Positions 43,915-52,272 of a stretch of 64,000 nt of DNA are shown here, piece by piece. The notes below the pieces were generated by a model that did no database searches, was not told the origin of the DNA, and saw only the letters and a list, made by a program, of their open reading frames with translations. Position 1 is the first letter of the stretch; the number at the start of each line of letters is the position of its first letter. The position numbers and the translations under genes are program-made. This stretch comes from JAEUIE01 sp046350055. GTDB lineage: Bacteria > Planctomycetota > Planctomycetia > Gemmatales > HRBIN36. The stretch spans positions 806,001 through 870,000 of the forward strand of contig JAXMBC010000001.1 of NCBI GenBank assembly GCA_046350055.1, in the 5' to 3' direction.

Positions 43915-44400
43915 TCAACCCTTCATCGCCTTCTCAATCGCCGCCACGTCAATCTTCCCCATCGTCATCATCGCCGCAAAGGCCCGCTGAGCCACAGCCG
44001 GGTCGGCATGGGTGTAGGCTTGCGTCAGCACCACCGGAGTGATCTGCCAGTTGACGCCCCATTTGTCCTTGCACCAGCCGCATTGGCTTTCCTGTCCGCC
44101 GTTGCCGACGATGGCGTTCCAGTAGCGGTCCGTCTCCGCCTGGTCATCGGTGGCTACCTGAAACGAGAACGCTTCGGTCTGCTTGAACGCTGGCCCGCCA
44201 TTCAGCCCCAGGCAGGGGATGCCCAGTACGGTGAACTCCACCGTCAGCACATCCCCCTTCTTCCCGGAAGGGAAATCGGACGGGGCGCGGTGCACTGCCT
44301 TCACTTCGGAGTTGGGAAACGTCTTCGCGTAGAACCGTGCTGCCTCCTCCGCTTCGCGATCGAACCACAGGCAAATCGTGTTCTTCGCAGGCTTGGCCAT
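43915..44400 (-). CDS. VOC-superfamily PhnB-like protein
   Basis: This 161-residue protein has the PhnB/3-demethylubiquinone-methyltransferase-like VOC fold: 'ICLWFDREAEEAARFYAKTFPNS', 'GIPCLGLNGGPAF', 'AFSFQVATDDQAETDRYW', 'CGWCKDKWGVNWQITP' and 'AAMMTMGKIDVAAIEKA'. Members bind a metal through paired beta-alpha-beta-beta-beta units, but function varies widely. It is a standalone minus-strand gene. Confidence 0.88.
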   Translation of the reverse strand: MAKPAKNTICLWFDREAEEAARFYAKTFPNSEVKAVHRAPSDFPSGKKGDVLTVEFTVLGIPCLGLNGGPAFKQTEAFSFQVATDDQAETDRYWNAIVGNGGQESQCGWCKDKWGVNWQITPVVLTQAYTHADPAVAQRAFAAMMTMGKIDVAAIEKAMKG

Positions 44401-44482
44401 GACGTTGCTCCTTCGGGGTGGTTACCAGGTTATTACGATTTATGTACCAAAAAGCACAGCACCATGTTGCGAGGCTTGAGAT

Positions 44483-45358
44483 TCAGTTGCCTTCCATTTC
44501 CTTCACGATTTGTCGCAGCAACTGCCTGATCCTGGCATGGGCTGTTCGTTGCAGGCGTATGCAACTGGATCGCCACTTCCGAAGATCCCTTCGCAGAACG
44601 CGATTGGTGGCGGGGCGTTGCTGGTGCAGTTGTTCCAGTTCCAGAATCCAGGCCAGCGTGTTGAGAGCATCGTGGTAGCGGCCGAGTTGTTCCTGCAACG
44701 GTTCGAGTGTAGACAGCCAGGCTGCATCCTGAGGAAGGATGTGCTCGAGATACTGCAAACGATAGCGCAGCTTCTTGGTGGAAATGCGGAACGGGTGCAG
44801 ACACTCCGGGTGCGTCAGCGAGGTCGCAGCCTGCTCCGCCCATCGGGTGAGCATTCGTTGCAGCCAGCGCTGGCTCCTGCGATTCCAGCGGAAGTTGCGT
44901 GACGGGGCCAGCACCTTCCTGAGTTTGACGATCAGTTTTTTCCCATTGGTCACATCGTCATCGAACAGCTTGCGAGTTTGCTGGTACTGCAACAACCACG
45001 AGTGCTCCAGATGACCCAGTAACTGCTGCTGCGCTTTGGACCTGGGGAAACTGGCATGGAACAATTCCAGACGGATATCAGCGTCGCGCAGTTTGCCCAG
45101 GTGATGACGCACAGCCTGCCAGTAGCGAAGGACGCGGCGGCCACGCTTCACAGCATGCGCGCGATGCAATAACTGCCAGCCAGCTGCACACTTTCTCGTG
45201 AGCTTGCGTATTTCATGAGGCGTTGCTGGATCGTACGAATCTGCAGCCTGAAGACGCTGCAGCAGTTGTTGCAACTGCTGGGCCTGCCGCAGGACCGCTT
45301 TGCCGGTGGCTTTGACTGTGGCAGCATCCAGATCAATCGTCGGGATAGGACAAGACAT
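44483..45358 (-). CDS. CHAD-domain protein
   Basis: This 291-residue all-helical protein has the conserved histidine motifs of the CHAD family: 'PHEIRKLTRKCAAGWQLL', 'YWQAVRHHLGKLRDADIRLE' and 'HPFRISTKKLRYRLQYLE'. CHAD proteins bind inorganic polyphosphate through basic surfaces; no polyphosphate enzyme is nearby. It is divergent from the selenoprotein candidate. The intervening 171 bases contain no clear promoter that I can name. Confidence 0.88.
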   Translation of the reverse strand: MSCPIPTIDLDAATVKATGKAVLRQAQQLQQLLQRLQAADSYDPATPHEIRKLTRKCAAGWQLLHRAHAVKRGRRVLRYWQAVRHHLGKLRDADIRLELFHASFPRSKAQQQLLGHLEHSWLLQYQQTRKLFDDDVTNGKKLIVKLRKVLAPSRNFRWNRRSQRWLQRMLTRWAEQAATSLTHPECLHPFRISTKKLRYRLQYLEHILPQDAAWLSTLEPLQEQLGRYHDALNTLAWILELEQLHQQRPATNRVLRRDLRKWRSSCIRLQRTAHARIRQLLRQIVKEMEGN

Positions 45359-45529
45359 GGTGTTATTGTCATGCCAACGTCAATACGATGCAACGACAAT
45401 CCCTGGCTGGGTGGCCTTCCAGCAGACACAGGGGGCATCCCATCCCCTACGACGCTTGTTATGCATAGGATTTGCTAGAGAACTGATTCCGCCAGCGAAT
45501 CAGACGCACCATGTTGCCGCTGAACCACG

Positions 45530-46084
45530 ATGATGTATGCAGTTGGCGAGACCGTTGCTGATCACCAGTTCCTGCTTCCCAGTGGCGAACCTGCGAGGCT
45601 TTCACAACTGGCTTCGGGTGCGGTCGTGCTGATCTTTTACCGACATCTCATGTGAATCCTCTGTCAGGCACACCTCGGGGAGGTGAAAGCCCAGTTGGAT
45701 GCGATCCGAGCCAGGGGGGCGGAAGTCGTCGTTGTAACGCCAAGCCGGTCGGAGGATCTGCGAGATGTGCTGGCGGGGAATCCCCAACCCTTCCCCATGG
45801 TGGGTGACCCGGAGCGTGAAGCCTATCGTGCCTTCGGCCTGGCTCGGGGTAAAGCCCGCATGTTCCTTTCGCCCCGGATCATTGGCCACTATCTCTCCAG
45901 GATGTGGGCTGGCTGGAAAGTGCGCAAGCCGCGCCGCGGGGAAGACCTGCTGCAACTCGGAGGCGACTTCGTTCTCGATAGCTCACGCCGTCTGACCTTC
46001 GCCTATCGCAGTGTCGATCCCACTGATCGACCTTCAGTTCAACAGTTACTCGATGCAATCCCTCAGGCTTCTCCTGCGTCGTAA
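45530..46084 (+). CDS. Probable selenoprotein, SelL/AhpC-TSA-like thioredoxin-fold redox protein (UGA at codon 42)
   Basis: Read from ATG 45530 (or 45533), the frame runs to 46084 with one internal TGA at 45653-45655. Before it is 'GETVADHQFLLPSGEPARL' and 'GAVVLIFYRHLM'; after it is 'ILCQAHLGEVKAQLDAIRA'. Related AhpC/TSA proteins read FYRG-x-WCPxC here, so the TGA replaces the first redox cysteine, giving U-I-L-C. The rest is a thioredoxin-fold domain of normal length (184 residues with Sec). From memory, a SelL-related redox family exists in planctomycetes. A SECIS-like hairpin follows the TGA. Taken without recoding, only a headless fragment from GTG 45683 would be annotated. A plain nonsense mutation is possible but less likely given the intact frame and position. 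Confidence 0.8.
45671..45685 (+). promoter_or_regulatory. Candidate bacterial SECIS hairpin
   Basis: CACCTC-GGG-GAGGTG forms a perfect 6-bp stem with a 3-base G loop. The loop begins 21 nt after the TGA, within the spacing known for SelB-dependent elements, which also require a G in the first loop positions. Outer GGC (45667-45669) and GCC (45689-45691) can extend the lower stem across a small internal loop. The hairpin lies inside coding sequence. Confidence 0.7.
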
Positions 46085-46113
46085 CAATAGTCAACGAGTT
46101 CAGGGAGTTACCC

Positions 46114-46533
46114 ATGTTCCGCATCCTGCCATTGTTTGTCTGCTACGTCATGCTTCTGTCCGGTACGCGAGCTGACGACAAACCTGATCCCCAGATCCAG
46201 GCTGTATTGGAATACTTCGCCAGGAATGGCTTCAAAATGGAAAAGGCCAAGGAATGGGGCTGGCATGTGGTGGACCCGAAGTTCGATGGCTACTTCATCC
46301 TTGTGACGTTCAAGAGCTTTCCAACCAATGCCACGGAAAAGGAAATGAAACAGGTCGTTGAGCAGACAAACCTGGCGTTGATGCTGAATGCCCCTGCCCG
46401 TCTCGCCATGTCGTACCCCGCCCTGCGGGGAGATGCTCCAGGTGAGCCCAAACACAAGGCACCCGATTTGAAAAAGCTGGGTATTGAAGACAAAATGATC
46501 AAGCTCTTCATGGAGTATCGGCCAACGAAGTGA
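46114..46533 (+). CDS. Secreted protein of unknown function
   Basis: This 139-residue protein has a clear signal peptide ('MFRILPLFVCYVMLLSGTRA') and a small mixed alpha/beta domain without recognisable motifs ('GWHVVDPKFDGYFILVTFKSFP'). It starts 29 bases after the selenoprotein candidate, with a GGGAG-like site before its ATG, and is probably in the same operon. A functional link is not evident. Confidence 0.65.
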   Translation: MFRILPLFVCYVMLLSGTRADDKPDPQIQAVLEYFARNGFKMEKAKEWGWHVVDPKFDGYFILVTFKSFPTNATEKEMKQVVEQTNLALMLNAPARLAMSYPALRGDAPGEPKHKAPDLKKLGIEDKMIKLFMEYRPTK

Positions 46534-47271
46534 GCAGCCTCCTGTTGCCGATATGACCACCATGTGGAAGATCCCTTCCGAGGGTTACTGCGATCAGTGA
46601 TACGCTGACCGGTAGAACAGCTGGTTACATCATGAGTGTGGAAAGGCTACGAACGCCGCAACCCGGATTTCGTCTGGGAAAATGTGCTCTAGCTCTCCGA
46701 ACACGTAAGTGACCGTTACAGAGGTTCCTCGCATAACGGATCATCTGTTGGTCTCCCTTTGGACTGAGAAATGACGAAAGGTGACACAATCTGAAACAAT
46801 GTCCACATCCTGGTCTGGACAAAAGTCGATAGATAGGTAAACTGCCCTCAATGAAGTACTTTGCTCAACCGTTTGTGCAGATTGCAATCACATCTCGCTT
46901 TTGATCGGTTTCCTTCTGAATCTGTCAGCTTATCCTATTCTGTCGTCGTGCCTCACTGGCTCTCCGTTATCCCGGCTTCATTCGCCAGCTCGCGACCAGG
47001 CAGTGTTGATTCCATCGAATAGCGAGTCATTCATTCGCTCGTTCGACAGTCGGAAATCCATCAAAGCGTTCCAACACTTTCCCTTTCTGGCAGGTACTCT
47101 GCTGGAAACCCAACCCCGATATTGCACGCAGCAACTCAAGAACCTGCTTCCACTGTTGGACGCATCGGATGCTGCGATTTGAGTCACCTGTAGAGATCGT
47201 TCTGCAGGAGTTTGCCTGGGCTGAAGCAATTCACCGTGAAAAGCTGAATGACCAGGTATGGAGTAGAGACA
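46534..47271. other. Long intergenic region before the RRM gene
   Basis: About 740 bases separate the secreted-protein gene from the RNA-binding-protein gene. One 93-codon open frame (46901-47182) has no protein-like pattern or neighbours, and I see no palindromes, tRNA or mobile-element remains. It may hold the promoter and a long leader of the RRM gene, or a small RNA, but nothing can be shown. Confidence 0.4.
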
Positions 47272-47574
47272 ATGAGTAAGAAATTGTATGTCGGTAACCT
47301 CTCCTACGAGACCACCGACGCCGATCTGCGTGACATGTTCGAACAGCATGGCAGCGTTTCCTCAGCCCAGGTGATTATGGACCGTGATACCGGCCGTTCC
47401 AAGGGCTTCGGGTTTGTCGAGATGGGCGATAGTCAGAATGCTGATGCCGCCATCTCCGCAATGAATGGTCAATCCAGCGGTGGTCGTCAGTTGACGGTCA
47501 ACGAAGCTCGCCCCAAGACTACCACCGGTGGTGGTAGCCGTGGCAATTTCGGTGGTGGCAATCGTCGCTATTAA
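47272..47574 (+). CDS. RRM-type RNA-binding protein, glycine-rich
   Basis: With ATG 47272 the protein has 100 residues. One RNA-recognition motif carries RNP2 'KLYVGNLSY' and RNP1 'KGFGFVEM', followed by a Gly-rich tail ('TTGGGSRGNFGGGNRRY'). This matches small bacterial Rbp proteins that are often cold-induced. A GGAG-type site precedes the start, and a strong terminator follows directly. The long upstream gap could be a regulated leader. Confidence 0.93.
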   Translation: MSKKLYVGNLSYETTDADLRDMFEQHGSVSSAQVIMDRDTGRSKGFGFVEMGDSQNADAAISAMNGQSSGGRQLTVNEARPKTTTGGGSRGNFGGGNRRY

Positions 47575-47596
47575 TCCTACCGAACTCACGCACAAG

Positions 47597-47630
47597 GCCT
47601 GCAGCATTCTTGCTGCAGGCTTTCTCGTTT
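47597..47630 (+). terminator. Rho-independent terminator after the RRM gene
   Basis: GCCTGCAGCA-TTCT-TGCTGCAGGC is a perfect 10-bp stem with a 4-base loop, followed by TTTCTCGTTT. It begins 22 bases after the stop codon. Confidence 0.85.
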
Positions 47631-47779
47631 GGCATGCCTATCACTACGGAAGACTGTGAGCTGTAAGTGGCAAGAGTGCCCGTTTAGAGATTTTTCAGAA
47701 AGCCCTATTTCCCTGCTGAACCGCGTCGATTCCTATGCTACATTCTTCCAACTACCTGTTTTACATCTGGAAGAATCAC

Positions 47780-48304
47780 ATGAAACGTCTGCTCTGTCTG
47801 TCGCTGATGTGCCTGTGGGCCACCGTGGCCCAGGCTGCTGATCTCAAGGTGGGTGACACTGCCCCGGCTTTGGCCGTCAGCAAGTTCGTCAAGGGCGAGC
47901 CAGTCAAGGAACTGCAGCTCGGTCAGACCTACGTGGTGGAATTCTGGGCCACGTGGTGCGGACCCTGCATCGAGAATATCCCCAAGCTTACTGCCATGCA
48001 GAAGAAGTATGGCAACAAGGTCGTCTTTGTGGGCGTCAGTGTGTGGGAACGCGATCAATCCAAAGTTGTACCCTTCGTCACCAAGATGGGTAGCAAGATG
48101 AACTATCGCGTTGCCATGGACAAAGTACAGGGCAATGATGCGAGCAACGGTTACATGGCTACCAACTGGGTCAAAGCAGCAGGCCGTAAAGGCATCCCTT
48201 GCGCCTTCATCGTCAATAAGGAAGGGAAGATCGCCTGGATCGGTCACCCCGCTCAAATGGAAAAGGTGATTGATAACGTGCTGGCTGGTGTAGCTATCAA
48301 ATAA
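47780..48304 (+). CDS. TlpA-like secreted thioredoxin-family protein
   Basis: ATG 47780 (after a GGAAGA site) gives 174 residues with a signal peptide 'MKRLLCLSLMCLWATVAQA'. The domain has 'VGDTAPALAVSKFVKGEPV', 'VVEFWATWCGPCIENIPKL' with the CxxC redox pair, 'FVGVSVWERD', and the cis-proline region 'KGIPCAFIVNKEGKIAWIG'. It should work as a periplasmic thiol-disulfide reductase. An upstream in-frame ATG would lengthen the signal sequence unusually. Confidence 0.9.
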   Translation: MKRLLCLSLMCLWATVAQAADLKVGDTAPALAVSKFVKGEPVKELQLGQTYVVEFWATWCGPCIENIPKLTAMQKKYGNKVVFVGVSVWERDQSKVVPFVTKMGSKMNYRVAMDKVQGNDASNGYMATNWVKAAGRKGIPCAFIVNKEGKIAWIGHPAQMEKVIDNVLAGVAIK

Positions 48305-48323
48305 CGTGCTGCACGAATCGTTG

Positions 48324-48349
48324 GCCCTGGTGTGCATCCACACCAGGGC
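48324..48349 (+). terminator. Hairpin terminator after the TlpA-like gene
   Basis: GCCCTGGTGTG-CATC-CACACCAGGGC is a perfect 11-bp stem with a 4-base loop, 19 bases after the stop. The downstream T tract is weak (ATTCCCATTTCC). Confidence 0.65.
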
Positions 48350-48387
48350 ATTCCCATTTCCACGCGAAAGAACTGACACACCTACCT

Positions 48388-48873
48388 ATGCTGCTGGGAA
48401 TCATTTCCGATACGCACGACCATGCCAAGCGTACGGCACGTGCCATCAAGCTGTTCACTCAAGCTGGGGTGGAAGCGGTAGTGCACTGTGGGGATATCTG
48501 CGAGCCAAACATACTTTCTCTTTTTGAAGGTACCCCGACCAGCTACGTGCTGGGCAACAACGACTATGAACCAGAGTTGCAAGCATTCGCGAAAAAATCG
48601 TCGGAGATGTCCTATCTGGGAGAAGGGGGCATCATCACTCTGGCTGGCAAAAAGATCGCTGTGACTCACGGTCATCTGCATCGGATTACCCGTGAGCTGC
48701 TGGGGCAGCAGCCCGACTATCTGCTCTCCGGGCATACCCACGTGGCAGTTCACGAAATGGTACGCGGCGTTACCTGCATCAACCCAGGGGCACTGCATCG
48801 TGCTCCTGAGTACAGCGTTGCCCTGCTTAACCTGGCAACGAACGACCTGCAATGGCTGCCAGTGACTTCCTAG
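48388..48873 (+). CDS. YfcE/MJ0936-type metallophosphoesterase
   Basis: This 161-residue phosphodiesterase has all metal-binding motifs: 'ISDTHDH' (Asp8, His10), 'VVHCGDI', 'VLGNNDYE', 'VTHGHLH' and 'LLSGHTHVAVHE'. 'NPGALHRAP' near the end is the usual family finish. Members hydrolyse phosphodiesters with Mn or Ni; the physiological substrate is unknown. It follows the TlpA-like terminator and lies 31 bases before the next methyltransferase start, likely the same transcript. Confidence 0.93.
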   Translation: MLLGIISDTHDHAKRTARAIKLFTQAGVEAVVHCGDICEPNILSLFEGTPTSYVLGNNDYEPELQAFAKKSSEMSYLGEGGIITLAGKKIAVTHGHLHRITRELLGQQPDYLLSGHTHVAVHEMVRGVTCINPGALHRAPEYSVALLNLATNDLQWLPVTS

Positions 48874-48904
48874 ATATCATCTCCTCGTGTCTGGAACGCA
48901 TTGC

Positions 48905-49960
48905 ATGTCCCACGAATGGCCGACCACCACGCTGACAGTGCTGGAGGGCCAGGTGGAGATTGTGCAATTGGATGCAACCCGCCGTCGTGTGACCCTTCAC
49001 CCGGTCTCCGCTGATCTATTCATCCCTCGTCGCCAGTTGGAAACGACCCTGCCCGAGGAATGCATCCACATCCTGCTGAAGCAGTCGTTTGCCTGGCTGT
49101 GCGACGCCCTCGCACGACATGATGATCCAAACTATGTGAAGAAGGTGCTGCACGAGCAGATGCACGCCTACTTTCAGCCGGATGACTTCCGGGGCAAGCG
49201 CATCCTGGATTTCGGGTGTGGGCAGGGTGCATCGACCATGATCATGGGCGAGTTGTTTCCCCAGGCGGAAGTGGTGGGAGTCGAACTGCAAGCAGTTAAC
49301 ATCGCCATTGCGAACCAACTCCGCGATGCCCGCCGCCTGTCCAATGTGCAGTTCCTGCTCTCACCGACGCCTGACAGCCTGCCCGACCAGATCGGCCAGT
49401 TTGACTTCATCATGCTCAGCGCAGTCTACGAACATATGCTGCCTGACGAACGGCGTACGCTGATGCCATTGCTCTGGAGTTATCTGAAGCCGCAGGGTGC
49501 GCTGCTGATCAATCAAACGCCTTATCGCTATTATCCGAAGGAGCATCACACCACGGGACTCTGGCTGATCAACTATTTTCCCAGATCGCTGACACACTGG
49601 ATGGCCAACAGATTCGCCCGCATCAATCCTGAAGTGAATCGTTCCCCTGACTGGAAGGTGCTTTTGCGTGCAGGCATCCGCGGGGGTACCGAAGGCGAAG
49701 TCCTTCGCATTCTGCGACTGGGATCAGGCGGCAAACCCCGTGTCATGCAGCCTCGTGAAATGGACCGTGCTGCTTACTGGCTGTCACGCACAAACCCGCA
49801 CAGCAACCGTCTGCTCAAGCGATGTATTGCTTCCGTCTTTCGGCTCACCGACCGCCTGCTGGGAACGATCCCCAGCACACATCTGGATGTGGTGATCCGC
49901 AAAGAAGAGTGTGAGGCCGAGGTTAGATCATATTCCCGGGCAAGGGTCCTTCCCACTTGA
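48905..49960 (+). CDS. Class I SAM-dependent methyltransferase
   Basis: ATG 48905 is preferred over a GTG 18 bases earlier. The 351-residue protein has about 80 N-terminal residues of unknown fold, then the methyltransferase core: 'KRILDFGCGQGASTMIMGEL' (motif I), 'EVVGVELQ' (motif II), 'QFDFIMLSAVYEHML' (motif IV) and 'LKPQGALLINQTP'. A helical C-terminal part follows. The substrate is not evident. Its 3' end overlaps the convergent gene at 49923 by 38 bases. Confidence 0.85.
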   Translation: MSHEWPTTTLTVLEGQVEIVQLDATRRRVTLHPVSADLFIPRRQLETTLPEECIHILLKQSFAWLCDALARHDDPNYVKKVLHEQMHAYFQPDDFRGKRILDFGCGQGASTMIMGELFPQAEVVGVELQAVNIAIANQLRDARRLSNVQFLLSPTPDSLPDQIGQFDFIMLSAVYEHMLPDERRTLMPLLWSYLKPQGALLINQTPYRYYPKEHHTTGLWLINYFPRSLTHWMANRFARINPEVNRSPDWKVLLRAGIRGGTEGEVLRILRLGSGGKPRVMQPREMDRAAYWLSRTNPHSNRLLKRCIASVFRLTDRLLGTIPSTHLDVVIRKEECEAEVRSYSRARVLPT

Positions 49961-50891
49961 TGTGGTCGGAGTACTCCTTTTCCTGCGGCATGACAAAGGC
50001 CTTGCTGCTGGTGTGATCCATGCCGTTGATGACAAAAGCCTTGGGGCCATTCATGTCATCGGCGTAATAGCTGTCCTTCCAGAGGTACTGATCGGTGAAC
50101 CAGCGGAGCGCCTTGGCAGTGGTTTCCACCCAGGGGGCCCGGCTGGCACCCTTGCTGCTCATCTGCATGGCAAACTTGCCATCACCTTCAAACGTGCGGG
50201 TCCAGGCACGACCGTTAATATCCTTGAGGAACTTCTGCTCCGTGACGGGATGGCCGGGGATCACCTTCACATAGAACTGGTGGACATCGGGAGCGGAGAC
50301 AAAGCGGGCGCTGAAGCATTGGCCGATGACGCGAAGTGCCTGCGGGTTGTTCCCCAGGGTGCACGCCCGGAACTCCACCCAGCGGACCTTGAGCTGGCGA
50401 AGCTGACGCATCTTTTCGACGATGCGAGCCACGCTGCCCTTGGGATAGTACTTCTTGGTGGTACCACCGTAGCCGTTGCCATAGAGCAAAGGTTGCTCTT
50501 TTTCGTACTTGGCCATGTCCTCGGCGGAAGTGTTCTTGTTCAAATGGTCGAGAAGTGGCTCGAGTACATCGACGGTCGCCTTCAAGGTGGTGTTGGCACA
50601 CAAGGGCATTGCCAGGCCCAGGCCAAAGTCCATCTCATTGTGAGCGCCATGGCAGACGATCAGGAACATCTCCTTGCGGAGAAACTTCTTGCTGGCCGCA
50701 GCAATCATGGTATCGAGGATCTTCTCGAAGTTGATCTGCGGGATGCGTTCCGTGGAGGAAATGTAGAGTGAGTGCTTCTGGTACTCTGACATTTCGTACT
50801 GGAACGTGCGATAGTATTCGACAACCGGGTTGAACGCAGCCGCAGCGTCGGTGATGAGTAAGGCAGGGCTCTTGGTCATGATCGTACTCAT
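49923..50891 (-). CDS. Unknown protein with caspase/CHAT-like His-Gly and Ala-Cys signature
   Basis: I do not recognise a family for this 322-residue cytosolic protein. A hydrophobic strand ending in His81-Gly82 ('MFLIVCHGAHNE') and a later strand ending in Ala176-Cys177 ('VRWVEFRACTLG') have the order and spacing of the clan CD (caspase, CHAT) catalytic dyad. The region in between ('LLYGNGYGG') is glycine-rich. The rest has mixed secondary structure. If real, it would be a cysteine protease of the caspase-like superfamily. It is alone on the minus strand. Confidence 0.55.
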   Translation of the reverse strand: MSTIMTKSPALLITDAAAAFNPVVEYYRTFQYEMSEYQKHSLYISSTERIPQINFEKILDTMIAAASKKFLRKEMFLIVCHGAHNEMDFGLGLAMPLCANTTLKATVDVLEPLLDHLNKNTSAEDMAKYEKEQPLLYGNGYGGTTKKYYPKGSVARIVEKMRQLRQLKVRWVEFRACTLGNNPQALRVIGQCFSARFVSAPDVHQFYVKVIPGHPVTEQKFLKDINGRAWTRTFEGDGKFAMQMSSKGASRAPWVETTAKALRWFTDQYLWKDSYYADDMNGPKAFVINGMDHTSSKAFVMPQEKEYSDHIKWEGPLPGNMI

Positions 50892-51020
50892 GGATAAGGG
50901 TGCAGACTGAATGAAGACCAGCCTGCCAATCAGCAGGCCGGGTGATAGTCCGCTATTCGCCTAGCACCAAAGAGCCGAATCTGTGCCTAAGTTTCACTAA
51001 ATACATCCATGAACCTGAAA

Positions 51021-51404
51021 TCAACTGGCAGCAGGCTGCTTCACGCACAGGACATTCCCTTCGGGGTCACGTATCTTCATGATCCAACCCACCGTGGGAA
51101 TCTCACACTTGGGCATAATGATCGTCCCACCTTGAGCCACAATGGACTTGGCAATGGCATCAATGTCCTCCACTGCAAAGGTGCATTCCAGACCGTTGAG
51201 GCGTTCACCGGGAACTATGTCATGGCGCTGCTGCAAGGCACCGCAGACCCCTGGACTGGTGCTGTCTCCGGTGGTGATGAGGAAGAAGCCGGGAGGCCCC
51301 CAGGCCTGAAACTTCCAGCCGAAGACCTTTTCGTAGAACTCCCTGGCGCGTGGCAATTGATCGGCATGGATTGCAAAGAAGTCGAGGTTGCTAGGCATCT
51401 GCAT
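51021..51404 (-). CDS. VOC (glyoxalase-like) family protein
   Basis: This 127-residue protein has the VOC pattern 'NLDFFAIHADQLPRAREFYEKVFGWKF', 'GERLNGLECTFAVEDIDA', and the C-terminal 'DPEGNVLCVKQ'. It is a small metal-dependent enzyme or binding protein of uncertain reaction. It is divergent from the AraC-type gene with 72 bases between, a common arrangement where the regulator controls its neighbour. Confidence 0.87.
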   Translation of the reverse strand: MQMPSNLDFFAIHADQLPRAREFYEKVFGWKFQAWGPPGFFLITTGDSTSPGVCGALQQRHDIVPGERLNGLECTFAVEDIDAIAKSIVAQGGTIIMPKCEIPTVGWIMKIRDPEGNVLCVKQPAAS

Positions 51405-51476
51405 CTCCTGTGAAGGTTGACTGAAGATACCATATCCTATCGATACGGTGCTCGTCTCTCGCTATTCTGCCAATCT

Positions 51477-52244
51477 ATGTCGAAAAAGCGTCAACCCGGT
51501 ACAGACCCCGTAGATGGCATCCTCATTCGCTCCCTGGCGGTCAGACATGTCTCTTCCACCCTGATCCGCGAGCATGCCCATGATTGGCATCAACTGATTT
51601 ATTCCAGCGAAGGAGTGATGGGGGTGCGAACGCCTGCTGGGGAATGGGTGGTGCCACCCAACCGAGGCGTGTGGGTGCCGGCGGGAGCAAAGCACAGCAT
51701 CGAGTTGTCAGGCCCCGTGTTCATTCAAACGTTGTACGTGCATCCCACCGTTCAAGCAGATTTGCCACTGAACTGTGCTGCAGTGAACATCTCGCCGCTG
51801 CTGCGGGAGTTGATTCTGCATGCCATTGCCTGTGGCCCTCTTGATCAACGCCGTCCCGAACAGGCCAGGCTCATCGCCTTCGTACTTGATCAGCTCCGCG
51901 TGCTGCCCGCCATGGCTCTGCAGCTTCCTGCCATCACCGATCCTCGCGCAACTCACCTGGTCAAGTGGATGCGGGCCCATCCGGAGGATCAGTCCTCGCT
52001 CAAGCAACTGGCCAGGCGGGCTGACATGAGCGTCCGCACCCTGGAACGGCTGTTTCTGCACGACACCGGCATGACTCTGGGTAAGTGGCGACAGCAACTG
52101 CGACTACTGCATGCCTTGCGGCTGCTGGCTCATCGCCGCTCGATCACCGAAGTGGCACTGGCAGTCGGCTATGACAGCACCAGCGCCTTCATCGCCGCCT
52201 TCAAACGCATCCTGGGTACGACACCGGGGAGGTACTTTGGGTAA
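51477..52244 (+). CDS. AraC-family transcriptional regulator
   Basis: ATG 51477 gives 255 residues. The N-terminal half is a cupin-type sensor ('REHAHDWHQLIYSSEGVMGV', 'GVWVPAGAKHSIELSGP'). The C-terminal half has two helix-turn-helix units ('LKQLARRADMSVRTLERLF', 'ITEVALAVGYDSTSAFIAAFKR') and ends 'GTTPGRYFG', as is standard. It probably regulates the divergent VOC gene; the ligand is unknown. Confidence 0.92.
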   Translation: MSKKRQPGTDPVDGILIRSLAVRHVSSTLIREHAHDWHQLIYSSEGVMGVRTPAGEWVVPPNRGVWVPAGAKHSIELSGPVFIQTLYVHPTVQADLPLNCAAVNISPLLRELILHAIACGPLDQRRPEQARLIAFVLDQLRVLPAMALQLPAITDPRATHLVKWMRAHPEDQSSLKQLARRADMSVRTLERLFLHDTGMTLGKWRQQLRLLHALRLLAHRRSITEVALAVGYDSTSAFIAAFKRILGTTPGRYFG

Positions 52245-52245
52245 G

Positions 52246-52272
52246 ACCTGCTACAAGCCAGCAGGTTTGGGT
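52246..52272 (+). terminator. Weak hairpin terminator after the AraC gene
   Basis: ACCTGCT-ACAAGCC-AGCAGGT (7-bp stem, 7-base loop) follows the stop directly, with TTGGGTTTG after it. The remaining bases to 52545 show no gene or repeat that I recognise. Confidence 0.45.

Noticed and set aside
45683..46084. Short GTG-start gene as an independent protein
   Set aside because: It is only the part of the selenoprotein candidate after the UGA; it would lack the first strand and redox motif of the thioredoxin fold, and its GTG lies in the middle of the conserved helix.
46901..47182. 93-codon open frame in the long intergenic region
   Set aside because: No ribosome-binding site, no domain pattern and atypical composition; it looks like chance openness.
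49911..50771. Long plus-strand open frame opposite the caspase-like candidate
   Set aside because: It is antisense to a gene with better protein-like sequence, and its translation lacks recognisable motifs.
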